Positions 18,251 through 27,118 are shown, numbered from the stretch's first letter. The stretch: 41,623 nt of DNA from CAZXCQ01 sp964639275 (GCA_964639275.1 CAZXCQ010000007.1:1-41623), one strand, 5' to 3'. The notes: a model not told the origin generated them from the sequence alone. Translations and numbers: made by a program.

Positions 18251-19025
18251 AACAGCATACAATACTGCCGAGCTGGTTACTGTGATGAGCGCAAGGGCCC
18301 TTGATGACGGAAAAATTGTCTTCGGAGGAGCAGGCATGCCACTGATTTCATGCATCCTTGCACAGAAGACACATGCCCCAAGTTTGACGATCCTTTTTGA
18401 GGGGGGAGTGATCGGACCCCATATAGAAGCAGGCAAACTGCCCCCCTCTACAAACGAGCAGAGATGCGCCAGAAAGGGCAACATGCTTCTTTCGATCACC
18501 GACATCTTGCTCCTTCAACAAAGGGGCTACGTGGACTATGGGTTTCTGGGGGGTGCCCAGATCGATCAGCACGGAAACCTCAACAGCTCCTTTATCGGTG
18601 ATCCGGATAAACCGAAGGTGCGCCTTCCTGGAACTGGTGGGGCAAATGATATAGCCAGTCTGGCATCGAAGATATTGGTGGCCATGCACCACGAGAAAAA
18701 ACGCTTTGTGGAGAAGGTTGATTTTATCACAACTCCCGGTTACCTGCAGGGAGGGGACAGCCGGGAAAGGGCGGGGTTAACAGTAGGGGGGGTATACCAG
18801 GTGATTACCCATCTGGGTATTTTTGGCTTTGACAAAGAAACCAAGAGGATGTGTGTCAAAGGTCTCCATCCGGGGGTCAATATAGAGGAGGTCAAGGCAA
18901 GGACCGGCTTTGAGTTGATTATCCCGGATGATCTTCCGCGAACCGACCCGCCAACTGAAGAAGAGCTTCGTATATTGAGAGAACTGGATCCTGATAAGAG
19001 ATATACAGCTCCGAGGGAAGAATAG
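18243..19025 (+). CDS. Glutaconate-type CoA-transferase, subunit B
   Basis: 260-aa beta subunit (GctB/IpdB-like). The glutamate that in transferases forms the acyl-CoA thioester intermediate corresponds to the E of LFEGGVIGPH (about residue 45-50). Other visible features are DYGFLGGAQIDQHGNLNSS and LPGTGGANDIASLA, both conserved in the family. The context is subunit A (overlapping) and an ADP-forming acyl-CoA synthetase 13 nt downstream, which fits a pathway that moves CoA between acids and then recovers ATP. Confidence 0.88.
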   Translation: MTKTAYNTAELVTVMSARALDDGKIVFGGAGMPLISCILAQKTHAPSLTILFEGGVIGPHIEAGKLPPSTNEQRCARKGNMLLSITDILLLQQRGYVDYGFLGGAQIDQHGNLNSSFIGDPDKPKVRLPGTGGANDIASLASKILVAMHHEKKRFVEKVDFITTPGYLQGGDSRERAGLTVGGVYQVITHLGIFGFDKETKRMCVKGLHPGVNIEEVKARTGFELIIPDDLPRTDPPTEEELRILRELDPDKRYTAPREE

Positions 19026-19038
19026 GGGGAAGAGTCAG

Positions 19039-21219
19039 ATGGATGATAAGCGGAAGAAAGACCTTCAATATCTCTTTAACCCCCGTTCAATTGGGATCCT
19101 CGGGGCCTCCTCTGATCTCAACAAGGTCAGCGGGAGACCCCTTTCATATATGCTTCGTTTTGAATACCCTGGAAAAATTTTTCCCATTAACCCTAAATAT
19201 AAAGAAATAGCCGGGGTTAAATGCTATCCCTCCATAAAAGATGTGCCTGGAGAGATCGACGTCCTTATGGTGATAATCCCTGCCGTTGAGGTTCTGGATA
19301 ATCTGGAATTAGGTCTGGATAAAGGGGTCAAGGTAGCTGTAATCATCAGCGGCGGATTTGCTGAAACAGGCGATGAGGGCAAGGAGTTACAGGGGAAGTT
19401 GACCTCTTTTGCCAAAGAGACCGGGATGCTATTATACGGGCCGAACACAACTGGTTTTCTCAGCCTTGTCAACCGCGCCGTGGCCACTTTTTCACAGTCC
19501 CTTGAGGTGATCGAGGATATGGTACCGGGGAAGACAGGACTGATCACGCAAAGTGGTGCCTTTGGAGCAGCCATTTTTGTTCGGGCCATGCGGGTTGGTC
19601 TTGGGTTTAGCCACTGGGCAGCAACAGGCAACGAGGCTGATCTGGAATTCTGTGATTTTCTTGAGTATATGGTTGATGACCCCGATACTCAGGTGATTAC
19701 CGGCTTCATGGCCGGTGTCGAAGATGGTCAAAAGCTGATTAAAGGTCTGGATAGGGCGGCCCAGAAGGGGAAACCGGTGGTTCTCCTCAAGATGGGGAGT
19801 ACGGAGGCGGGGAAAAGGGCGGCCATTTCCCACACGGGTGCCATAGTCGGTTCGTCAAGGGTCTATGATGCGGTCTTCAGACAAAAGGGTGTGGTCGTTG
19901 CCCGAGACATCGCACAGTTGATTGACTACTCCATGGCCTTTTCCACCACCCCCCTTCCCAAGGGTAAAAGGGTGGGGATCATGACTGAGTCGGGAGGGGG
20001 CGGCGTACTCCTTACCGAGCGTTGTTCTGAACTGGGTTTGGAGGTCACCGAGATCATTGGACCAACCCGTGAAAGACTAAAAGAGGTAGTCCCCTCCCTG
20101 GGTTCAATAAAAAACCCGGTCGATCTAACGGGACAGAGCCTGAGCAATCCATCACTGGTCAAAGGGGCGATCAAGATCATGCTGGAATCTGAAGATTTTG
20201 ATATCGTTGTCCCGCTACTCTTGATGTCCAAGGCCACAGCTGAAAAAAAGGCCATGGATCTTTTGGACCTCTACAACCAACACAGACAAAAAAAGGCGAT
20301 GGTTATTTGTTGGCCAGAGGGCCCAAAGGAATGGATCCAGTTTCTCATGAAAGAGCTAATACATGTCTCTGTAACACCCACAAGATGTGCCCATACACTG
20401 AGTGCCTTGGCTGATTATGCCAACTTTCTGGGGCAGTACCAGAAACAAACTGCCATAAAGACAGATGGGATTGAGCTTCCAGCTGACCGAAAAGAAAAGG
20501 TCCTGGAGATCATCGAGGAAGCAAAACAAAGAGGGGAGAGACAATTGAGTGAATACCTGGCAAAAAAGATCTTGCAGGCATATGACATCCCCATTACAGA
20601 TGAGGACCTAGCCGGATCAGTGGAAGAGGCTATAGAGATTGCCGGAAGGATAGGATATCCGGTGGTCACCAAACTCATCTCACCAGATATCCTGCACAAA
20701 ACCGAGGCCGGAATTGTGGCCTTAGACATCGATTCAGAAGATCGACTAAAGACGGTCTATAAAGAGATCATGGAGAAGGGGAAGGCTTACAAATCTGATT
20801 CCAGGGTGGAGGGTGTGTTAATTCAGAAAATGATCTCTGACCGGGGAGTCGAGACGATCGTTGGGATTTCTCGTAAGAGACCTTTTGGTCCAGCCATCAT
20901 GTTTGGTTTAGGGGGTATCCTTGTGGAGGTTATACAGGATGTGTCTATCAGTATCTTGCCAGTAACCCATAGAGATGTGGAGGATTTAATTCGTCAGATA
21001 CGCGGCTACCCCATCTTTGAGGGCACCAGGGGGAGAAACCCTTCGGATTTGGATGCACTCGTCAGTGTTCTCCTCAAGGCCGCCTGTCTGGCAGATGAAC
21101 TCCCGGACGAAATCGCCGAGATAGACATCAATCCCTTGACAGTCCTGGAGAAAGGAAAAGGTGTCATGGCAGTAGATGCCGTTGTTTTGTTAAGAGACCA
21201 GGTTGAAAACTCCGCCTAA
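19039..21219 (+). CDS. ADP-forming acyl-CoA synthetase (fused alpha-beta)
   Basis: 726-aa enzyme of the acetate-CoA ligase (ADP-forming) family, catalysing acyl-CoA + ADP + Pi to acid + ATP + CoA or the reverse. The N-terminal CoA-binding domain begins FNPRSIGILGASSDLNK. The phosphohistidine motif AISHTGAIVG is near residue 263, and GIMTESGGGGVLLTE starts the second ligase domain. The C-terminal ATP-grasp domain begins at about residue 495 with LSEYLAKKILQAYDIP and includes VTKLISPDILHKTEAG. A fused two-domain form is common in anaerobes. A truncated paralogue lies at 11801-12111. Confidence 0.92.
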   Translation: MDDKRKKDLQYLFNPRSIGILGASSDLNKVSGRPLSYMLRFEYPGKIFPINPKYKEIAGVKCYPSIKDVPGEIDVLMVIIPAVEVLDNLELGLDKGVKVAVIISGGFAETGDEGKELQGKLTSFAKETGMLLYGPNTTGFLSLVNRAVATFSQSLEVIEDMVPGKTGLITQSGAFGAAIFVRAMRVGLGFSHWAATGNEADLEFCDFLEYMVDDPDTQVITGFMAGVEDGQKLIKGLDRAAQKGKPVVLLKMGSTEAGKRAAISHTGAIVGSSRVYDAVFRQKGVVVARDIAQLIDYSMAFSTTPLPKGKRVGIMTESGGGGVLLTERCSELGLEVTEIIGPTRERLKEVVPSLGSIKNPVDLTGQSLSNPSLVKGAIKIMLESEDFDIVVPLLLMSKATAEKKAMDLLDLYNQHRQKKAMVICWPEGPKEWIQFLMKELIHVSVTPTRCAHTLSALADYANFLGQYQKQTAIKTDGIELPADRKEKVLEIIEEAKQRGERQLSEYLAKKILQAYDIPITDEDLAGSVEEAIEIAGRIGYPVVTKLISPDILHKTEAGIVALDIDSEDRLKTVYKEIMEKGKAYKSDSRVEGVLIQKMISDRGVETIVGISRKRPFGPAIMFGLGGILVEVIQDVSISILPVTHRDVEDLIRQIRGYPIFEGTRGRNPSDLDALVSVLLKAACLADELPDEIAEIDINPLTVLEKGKGVMAVDAVVLLRDQVENSA

Positions 21220-21260
21220 GACAATGGTCCCTCATGAATCAATTTGAAAAGGAGAAATTT

Positions 21261-21446
21261 GTGAATCAAGGCGAAAACGATCCTGATGCTCTTTTTTTGC
21301 GGGGCTACTGTCGCGTCTGCAACCGTCATTATTTTTACAGGAATAAACTTGACATAGAGCATATCCAGTTCCATCAGCATCACGGGGGTATTTGCCAGAA
21401 ATGTAACTACGTGTGTGCCAGAATTAAGCCAAAAAGACGGGCCTAG
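21261..21446 (+). CDS. Small zinc-ribbon-like protein
   Basis: 61-aa protein with two CxxC pairs (YCRVCNRH and CQKCNYVC) separated by a histidine-rich stretch (HIQFHQHHGG), consistent with a metal-binding ribbon; no family is recognised. GTG 21261 is chosen because AAAAGGAG (21247-21254) lies 6 nt upstream; an ATG at 21234 in the same frame has no such site. It follows the acyl-CoA synthetase by about 40 nt and probably ends the plus-strand transcript. Confidence 0.6.
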   Translation: MNQGENDPDALFLRGYCRVCNRHYFYRNKLDIEHIQFHQHHGGICQKCNYVCARIKPKRRA

Positions 21447-21862
21447 TTATGATAATCGACAGCCAATGTCAAGGCCAAAAGAACGCATGGATCATGGGGG
21501 CGTGGCGAAGCTTCGCCTCAAACCGACGAGTTGAAAAAAAACCGTAATCCATTGCTTGCCCGTCCCGCGCCCGGTACGGGCCGCGGAGGCGAAGCGATGC
21601 TGGTTGCTCGATCCTGGATAAATCAAACCAGTATCTGTTTGAATCAGCCACCACAGTTATTATAGAAATCTGACACGAATTTTAAGATTTTGGTCTATGT
21701 AGACAGCTGGTGGGGTGATCGGCAGGCATGGGTGGTGTGGTATTGGTTTGTTCGCCGTTGGGTGGGAACCGGGGCTTCGGCTGAACTCGGCGAAAGGCCG
21801 AGACCAGCCGCTTTGGTTTGGAGGTAAGGTTTAAGGATGAAACAAGGCTGGGCAGGGGACGG
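21447..21862. other. Convergent intergenic region with palindrome and hairpin
   Basis: No gene seen. A perfect 14-bp palindrome GGCGAAGCTTCGCC is at 21504-21517. The region lies between the stop of a plus-strand unit and the stop of the minus-strand 2-oxoacid oxidoreductase operon, where transcription from both sides must end. Confidence 0.6.
21778..21810. terminator. Candidate bidirectional terminator hairpin
   Basis: Two-tier stem: CGGCT/AGCCG outside and CTCGGC/GCCGAG inside with a GAAAG loop, separated by a symmetric 3-nt internal loop. It sits between two converging operons. A T-rich but not pure U tract (CTTTGG) follows on the plus strand, so the assignment is tentative. Confidence 0.4.
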
Positions 21863-22405
21863 CTACTTCCCGTCGGCCACAAAGGCAAAGCCCCGTTCAA
21901 TAGCCTTCTGGTTTTCCTTGAAGAATTTTTCTTTGCCCTTAAGGGCACCCTCCATCCCCTTGATAGTATCATCCAGGCTTAGAAGTCCTGTCTTGGCACA
22001 GACCGCTCCGATCATAACCATATTGGCGCCGCGGTCAGAACCGACCTCACGGGCCAGTTCCACCGAAGGGACTTGAAGGACTTGAATATCACCTCTGGCG
22101 GGTGTCTCTTTGAAAAGGGAAGAATTGAGAAAGACCAAGCCGTTCTCCGCCACGGTAGATTCAAACTTCTCCAATGAAGGGAAGTTCATTGCCACGAGCA
22201 CATCCGGTCTTGATGCCACAGGGGATGCAATCTTTTTGTCTGAAAGGGTCACGGTGCAATTGGCCGTTCCCCCGCGCATTTCAGCTCCGTACGAGGGAAA
22301 ATAAGTAACATTTAGTCCCTTATGCATTCCGCCGTGGCACAGGACGTATCCCATAAGCAGAACACCCTGGCCCCCAAAGCCTGCAAAAGTCGTCCGGGTA
22401 ATCAT
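21863..22405 (-). CDS. 2-oxoacid:ferredoxin oxidoreductase gamma subunit
   Basis: 180-aa gamma-type subunit. The N-terminal TTFAGFGGQGVLLMG motif, the YFPSYGAEMRGG segment and VAMNFPSLEKF are characteristic of the gamma domain. It is the last gene of the minus-strand operon, and its start overlaps the end of the beta-subunit gene. Together with the alpha, beta and ferredoxin-like subunits it oxidatively decarboxylates a 2-oxoacid to acyl-CoA while reducing ferredoxin. Confidence 0.92.
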   Translation of the reverse strand: MITRTTFAGFGGQGVLLMGYVLCHGGMHKGLNVTYFPSYGAEMRGGTANCTVTLSDKKIASPVASRPDVLVAMNFPSLEKFESTVAENGLVFLNSSLFKETPARGDIQVLQVPSVELAREVGSDRGANMVMIGAVCAKTGLLSLDDTIKGMEGALKGKEKFFKENQKAIERGFAFVADGK

Positions 22406-23175
22406 TTTTTATCCTCATATCCGGTGGTGTCCTTTATCACACCCAATGGATAGGTTTTGACCATTTCTTCATTCACCCATGCCCAGGCAGCCTTGGGAGA
22501 TAGCTTCCAGTTTGTGGGGCAGGGAGAGAGCAACTCCACAATGGAAAAGCCCAAATCGTCCAACTGGCACTGGTATGACTTCCTGATGGCCTTTTTGGCC
22601 CGACGGATCTGCTTGATAGATGTGAGCGCACATCGCTCTACATAGACCACCCCTTCGCACACCGCCAGCATCCTGGAGATGTCAATGGGCCTGCCGTGTA
22701 ACCGGGCATCCCGCCCGGTCTGGGCCGTGGTGGCAGTCTGTCCCAGGAGCGTGGTGGGTGCCATCTGGCCGCCTGTCATACCATAGATCGCGTTATTGAT
22801 AAATATGGTGGAGATCCGTTCGCCCCGGTTGCCAGCGTGAATTGTCTCTGCCGTGCCGATGGCTGCAAGGTCGCCATCACCCTGGTAGCTGAGGACAAAT
22901 TTGTCCGGGTGCACACGCTTGATACCGGTCGCCACGGCCAGGGCCCTACCGTGCGGGGCCTCTATCATGTCAAAATTAAAATAGTTATAAGCCAGCACCG
23001 CACAGCCCACCGGCGGCACCCCAATGGTCTTACCCCGCAAACCCAATTCATCCAGGCACTCGGCCACCAGCCGGTGGGCAACGGAATGTCCACAGCCGGG
23101 GCAGTAATGTGTTGGATTATTCTTGAGGGACTCGGGCCTACCAAAGACCTTCTCAAATGCAACTTCTGTGCTCAT
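22402..23175 (-). CDS. 2-oxoacid:ferredoxin oxidoreductase beta (TPP-binding) subunit
   Basis: 257-aa thiamine-diphosphate-binding subunit. The TPP/Mg motif runs from GDGDLAAIG through FINNAIYGMTGGQMAPTT. The N-terminal HYCPGCGHSVAHRL supplies the conserved CPGCGH motif, and GCAVLAYNYFNFD follows. The ATG at 23175 overlaps the alpha-subunit stop (ATGA) and the gene end overlaps the gamma start, so all are translationally coupled. Confidence 0.93.
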   Translation of the reverse strand: MSTEVAFEKVFGRPESLKNNPTHYCPGCGHSVAHRLVAECLDELGLRGKTIGVPPVGCAVLAYNYFNFDMIEAPHGRALAVATGIKRVHPDKFVLSYQGDGDLAAIGTAETIHAGNRGERISTIFINNAIYGMTGGQMAPTTLLGQTATTAQTGRDARLHGRPIDISRMLAVCEGVVYVERCALTSIKQIRRAKKAIRKSYQCQLDDLGFSIVELLSPCPTNWKLSPKAAWAWVNEEMVKTYPLGVIKDTTGYEDKK

Positions 23176-24266
23176 ACGTCTACCCTCCGGCCCACTTTTC
23201 CATCTCCCTTTGCGGCTGAATGCAGGAACCCTGCCACTTCGGCCGGGGTGGGGATGATTCCACCGGGCAGGCCATGGAAATATATCTCCGCCCTATCTCC
23301 CACGGAAAGAATTACGTCTTCGACCATCTGACCCATGCTAAACTCAAAGACAGCCACTTTGGGAACCGTCTGTGACAATTTGCGCAGGGCCGGTTTTGGA
23401 AATGGCCACAGGGTGATCGGTCGAAACAGACCGATCTTGAGACCCTCAGCCTCCAACTCCTCGATGGCGCTCTCGACGATCCGTGATGCAGTGCCATAAG
23501 CGACCACGACCATTTCTGCGTTGTCAGGGCAGTTGACGTCCCAGCGCTGCTCACTGGCGGTTATCTTGTCGTATTTCTCCTGCAAGTGCAGGTTGTGATA
23601 ATATAGCTCCCCCTGCTGTCCGAGGAGCATGGAGAAGATTGCCCGGGGTTCCCGGCCTTCACAGCCGTCCAGGATCCAGTCCTTTTTTGGCAGATCCTTT
23701 AGATCGATAAAATCCGGGAAGACCACAGGCTCCATGACCTGGCCCATCAGGCCGTCCCCCAGCAGCATCACAGGGGTCCGGTATTTGTCGGCAAGATCAA
23801 AGGCAACAAAGGTCAGATCGGCGAGTTCTTGAGACCCGGCCGGGGCCAGGACCGGTGTCCGATAGTCACCGTGGGCGCCTCCCCGTGTGGCCTGGAAATA
23901 GTCTGCTGCCGAAGGCGCAATATTGCCCAGACCGGGGCCGCCCCGCATCATGTTGATAATCACCGCCGGTAGTTCCATCCCGGCCATATAAGAGATCGCC
24001 TCTTGCTTTAAGGAGATGCCCGGTGACGATGACGAGGTCATGGCGCGGCCTCCGGCGGCCGACGCACCCAGGACCATGTTAATCGAGCCGATCTCGCTTT
24101 CACCCTGAATGAAGGTGCCACCCACGTCGAGCAAGCGTGCAGAGAGATACTCTGGCAGTTCATTCTGGGGTGTAATGGGATAACCAAAATAGTAACGGCA
24201 GCCAGCACGGACTGCGGCCTCTCCTACCACGTGGGAACCACTCATCAACATCTTTTCACTTGGCAC
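23172..24266 (-). CDS. vorB: 2-oxoacid:ferredoxin oxidoreductase alpha subunit, VorB type
   Basis: 364-aa alpha subunit. The segments GCRYYFGYPITPQNELPEYL and TSSSSPGISLKQEAISYMAG, plus RGGPGLGNIAPSAADYFQAT, are the pattern of VorB (2-ketoisovalerate:ferredoxin oxidoreductase) rather than pyruvate enzymes. Substrate assignment is by resemblance only; other 2-oxoacids are possible. GTG 24266 is supported by GAGG six bases upstream and overlaps the 3' end of the ferredoxin subunit gene; an in-frame ATG at 24251 is an alternative. Confidence 0.88.
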   Translation of the reverse strand: MPSEKMLMSGSHVVGEAAVRAGCRYYFGYPITPQNELPEYLSARLLDVGGTFIQGESEIGSINMVLGASAAGGRAMTSSSSPGISLKQEAISYMAGMELPAVIINMMRGGPGLGNIAPSAADYFQATRGGAHGDYRTPVLAPAGSQELADLTFVAFDLADKYRTPVMLLGDGLMGQVMEPVVFPDFIDLKDLPKKDWILDGCEGREPRAIFSMLLGQQGELYYHNLHLQEKYDKITASEQRWDVNCPDNAEMVVVAYGTASRIVESAIEELEAEGLKIGLFRPITLWPFPKPALRKLSQTVPKVAVFEFSMGQMVEDVILSVGDRAEIYFHGLPGGIIPTPAEVAGFLHSAAKGDGKVGRRVDV

Positions 24267-24498
24267 GATACACCTCTATGGCGACGTCCGGGCACACCGT
24301 GGCGCATATAGCGCACCCGACACAGCCCTTTTCGCCCTCACTAATGTTTTCCTTGGATCGAGCCGGGAAGTAGCCCTTCTTGTTGAGCGACTCATCAACT
24401 TCGATTCTGTTGTTTGGACAGAATTCGATGCATAGGTGGCAGCCCTTACACCGTTCTCTGTCGATCACTATCCTGCCTCTTTTTGTCTTTCTTTCCAT
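24256..24498 (-). CDS. 2x[4Fe-4S] ferredoxin-like delta subunit
   Basis: About 80-aa ferredoxin subunit of the same oxidoreductase. Two cluster motifs are visible: CKGCHLCIEFCP and CVGCAICATVCP. It is the first gene of the minus-strand operon, and its end overlaps the alpha-subunit start. ATG 24498 is preferred; a GTG at 24507 in frame is possible. It carries electrons between the TPP-linked clusters and soluble ferredoxin. Confidence 0.88.
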   Translation of the reverse strand: MERKTKRGRIVIDRERCKGCHLCIEFCPNNRIEVDESLNKKGYFPARSKENISEGEKGCVGCAICATVCPDVAIEVYRAK

Positions 24499-24948
24499 TT
24501 TTCTCACACCGCTTAACTTGAATCACCTTGCCGCGACTCTGTTCTCCCCGATGAAGGGACCTCCTGAAATTGCGTGACCCTATTCCCGGGTCCTCAATTT
24601 GTCAAGGCTTTTTTTCCGGAGGATTTCGATATCAGTTTTTGGCTTGACAGAGATGGTCTCTTTGATGATAAGTATGGCTGGTCTATTAATGACCTATTGA
24701 TGGTTTGTAGAGATCCATCAATGTCACTTTTCGCTGATTCCCGTCTGCCTGTGCCGTGCGCACGCAGACAGGCGAAGGAGGGAATCCAGGAGTCATCACC
24801 CGGGCCTATTGAGAAGTTGCGGAATTGATATGGATAATGACCAATAAAGCGGCAGGCGGCCAGCAAATAGGATTTGTGTTGACGGGGAACACGGGGTACG
24901 GGTTGGGTTGCGGCCGGATGTCCTTGGCAGGTCAAGGGGTTGTGCAAG
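24499..24948. other. Divergent intergenic region with GC-rich inverted repeat
   Basis: Separates the divergent VorB-type and HdrCB genes, so it should contain both promoters; no clear -35/-10 or -24/-12 pair could be assigned. At 24743-24773 there is a nested inverted repeat: GTCTGC/GCAGAC and the overlapping GCCTGT/ACAGGC are mutually exclusive stems around the palindrome GTGCGCAC (24756-24763). An open frame at 24574-24828 shows no family features and is not called a gene. Confidence 0.5.
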
Positions 24949-26103
24949 ATGGAACAGACAATGCCACTTACCGAGAGACAGATAAACTATTGTATGGAGT
25001 GCGGTGTATGTACGGCAAGCTGCCCTGTCAGCCGTGAACTCCCCAGTTTTTCACCAAGACAGATCGTCAAACGCGCCATGATGGACCCGGATGGGGATCT
25101 GTTGCAAAGCCGCGAGCTCTGGGCATGCCTGACCTGCGCGCGGTGCAGTTCTCGTTGTCCGGTGGAGATCGATTTTCCCGGATTTAACCGCTTGTATCGG
25201 GAAGAGGCCAGGAAAAAGGGCAACCCACCCCTGGAAAGCCACCACGGGATACTCCAGACCGTTGCCAGGTTACAGACCCGCGGGCTCAAACAGCGAAGGA
25301 CTGCCTGGACAGAAGGCGTGGGGACCTATCAGGACAGTGGCGATTATTTCTATTTTGTCGGCTGTCTCCCGTTTTTTGATGTCACTTTCCGGTACCTGGA
25401 TCTCACGCCAGTCAAGAGCAGCCAAAGTGTGCTCAAATTACTAAATAGGATGGGGATAGAGCCTGTCATAAGCAACGATGAACGTTGTTGTGGTCATGAT
25501 GCCTTGTGGAGCGGAGACATCGACACCTTTACTCAATTGGCCAAGCTAAACCTGGAAGTGATTAGAGGCTCGGGCGCCAAAACGGTTATTTTCAGTTGCC
25601 CGGAGGGATACAACACCTTTAAACGCTACTATCCAGAATATGTGGGGGACCTCCCATTTGAGGTACTCCATCTGACCGAGTTCCTGGCACGGGAGCTTCC
25701 TGGAGCAGGACTCTCTTTTGCCCCCCCTGATAACGGCGCCGTCACCTTTCAGGATCCTTGTCGGTTGGGTCGTCTGGCAGGGATTTATGAGCCTCCACGA
25801 CAGCTCTTGAAGCTCGTTGCAGAGAGCCGGTTTGTGGAGATGCAACGGAACAGGGAGAATGCCCTTTGTTGTGGGACCAGCGCATGGATGGAGTGCTCAA
25901 GTTGTTCCAAGGCAATGCAGATCGAACGTCTCCGTGAGGCCTCCCAAACGGGTGCCCATACCCTCATAACCGCATGCCCCAAGTGCCAGATTCACCTCAC
26001 ATGCGCCCGGGCCGATGCAGGGCTGGAACTCGATGTGGTCGATCTCTATACCTACCTCACGGAGCGCCTGAGCGGGGACATAACCAAAGAGAAGGGGACG
26101 TAA
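24949..26103 (+). CDS. HdrC-HdrB fusion (heterodisulfide-reductase-like)
   Basis: 384-aa protein combining an HdrC-like N-terminus with an HdrB-like C-terminus, similar to HdrD. Two [4Fe-4S] motifs, CMECGVCTASCP and CLTCARCSSRCP, occupy the first ~75 residues. Two CCG domains follow: VGCLPFFD ... RCCGHDALWSGD ... SCPEGY, and QDPCRLGR ... LCCGTSAWMECSSC ... ACPKCQ. These CCG domains bind the non-cubane clusters at the disulfide-reducing site of HdrB. ATG 24949 is chosen for AAGGGG upstream. It stands alone, three bases from the convergent GcvH-like gene, but could serve as electron acceptor or donor partner for the HdrA/MvhD proteins at 32911-41526 (inference). The physiological substrate is unknown. 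Confidence 0.88.
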   Translation: MEQTMPLTERQINYCMECGVCTASCPVSRELPSFSPRQIVKRAMMDPDGDLLQSRELWACLTCARCSSRCPVEIDFPGFNRLYREEARKKGNPPLESHHGILQTVARLQTRGLKQRRTAWTEGVGTYQDSGDYFYFVGCLPFFDVTFRYLDLTPVKSSQSVLKLLNRMGIEPVISNDERCCGHDALWSGDIDTFTQLAKLNLEVIRGSGAKTVIFSCPEGYNTFKRYYPEYVGDLPFEVLHLTEFLARELPGAGLSFAPPDNGAVTFQDPCRLGRLAGIYEPPRQLLKLVAESRFVEMQRNRENALCCGTSAWMECSSCSKAMQIERLREASQTGAHTLITACPKCQIHLTCARADAGLELDVVDLYTYLTERLSGDITKEKGT

Positions 26104-26106
26104 GAA

Positions 26107-27030
26107 TCAGGTCCTAAAAAAGGCCTTTACATATTTGTGCCGGTCTTTCCCTTCTACTTCATCCAAAATCCCATCTGCCAATTCGGCCCCGTCTGCCGCG
26201 GCCCCCTTGTTTGCCATGGAAAGGAGCCTTTCCTCTTCTTCACTGATGTATCTGTGGGCCTCATCACCATAGTATAGGCCTTTTAGGTTCTTGCGCAGCC
26301 CTGTCGGCTCTACAATAAATATCCATCCAGCTTCGTAGGGTGATTCATTCACAAGCCCGGGATTCTCTGAGAGCCGGGGATTGATACGTGATATCACCCC
26401 ATCAACAGGGGATAGGATCGATATCACATCCCCATTTCGCCTGACACAAAAACCGACCTCCCCCTGTCTTACAGGGTGCCCCAGATCAGGCAGATCAATC
26501 CGGCTGAGCTTTCCCAAAAGTCTTTGGGCAAAATCGTCCAGCCCCACTCTCACGCGGCCACCATACTCGGGCTTTGCCCAGGTGTGACCTTCATGATAAT
26601 AGGTGTCTTCGGCCAGATGGAAACCTCCTTCATGACCCAGGGCATAAACAGGAAGGGGCCCAGCCTGTATCCGTTCTTGCATCATCTGGTCAAATGAACA
26701 AGTGCCGCACTCATAGGCATTGGGGCATATCTTGCGACCTACCTCTCCCGTGATCATGTAACGGCATTTTCGCTGTGAGGCGGGAAGCAGCAGCATCTTT
26801 TCGACCCAGGTTTCAGTGAATTTGTCAGCGGATACCTCCAAGGGTTCAGCTACGGCCGCCTCCTTTTGCCGGGCAACCTTGACCTGCATTGCATGCTCAT
26901 ACACGCAGGTGGGGCAATCATAGTTGTTGTCACAGAGTTTATAGGATACAACCCCTGCCTCCATCCATACGCATTTCTTTTTTCCCGGTGGAACAATCTT
27001 TATGGATCTTTTCTCTTTGGTCGGTGTCAT
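26107..27030 (-). CDS. GcvH-like (lipoyl-domain) protein with two four-Cys motifs
   Basis: 307-aa protein. The N-terminal half has two copies of a C-x12-C-x5-C-x2-C motif (starting CVWMEAG and CRYMITGE), both with a K-x-C-x-N-x-Y core and a CxTC ending, so it is an internal duplication of a probable metal or redox site. The C-terminal half from about residue 140 resembles glycine cleavage H protein (YYHEGHTWAKPEYGGRVRVGLDDFAQRLLG, broken by short gaps in the match, and LSPVDGVISRIN). In H protein the lipoyl-lysine sits eight residues before the P of the APVSG-like motif; here that position is Gly within RRNGDVIS, so lipoylation is unlikely. A strong AAAGGAGG site precedes the ATG. No function is assigned; related proteins occur near Hdr genes in anaerobes. 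Confidence 0.75.
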   Translation of the reverse strand: MTPTKEKRSIKIVPPGKKKCVWMEAGVVSYKLCDNNYDCPTCVYEHAMQVKVARQKEAAVAEPLEVSADKFTETWVEKMLLLPASQRKCRYMITGEVGRKICPNAYECGTCSFDQMMQERIQAGPLPVYALGHEGGFHLAEDTYYHEGHTWAKPEYGGRVRVGLDDFAQRLLGKLSRIDLPDLGHPVRQGEVGFCVRRNGDVISILSPVDGVISRINPRLSENPGLVNESPYEAGWIFIVEPTGLRKNLKGLYYGDEAHRYISEEEERLLSMANKGAAADGAELADGILDEVEGKDRHKYVKAFFRT

Positions 27031-27118
27031 TCTTACCTCCTTTACTCAAAGAAAATTGAAACAGTTGTCTAAGTTCCAACTTTGATGAATTTGCGAAACT
27101 CGAAAATCACCTTTTCTT

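Noticed and set aside
24574..24828. 84-codon plus-strand frame in the divergent intergenic region
   Set aside because: It contains the inverted repeat, has no ribosome-binding site and no recognisable domain.
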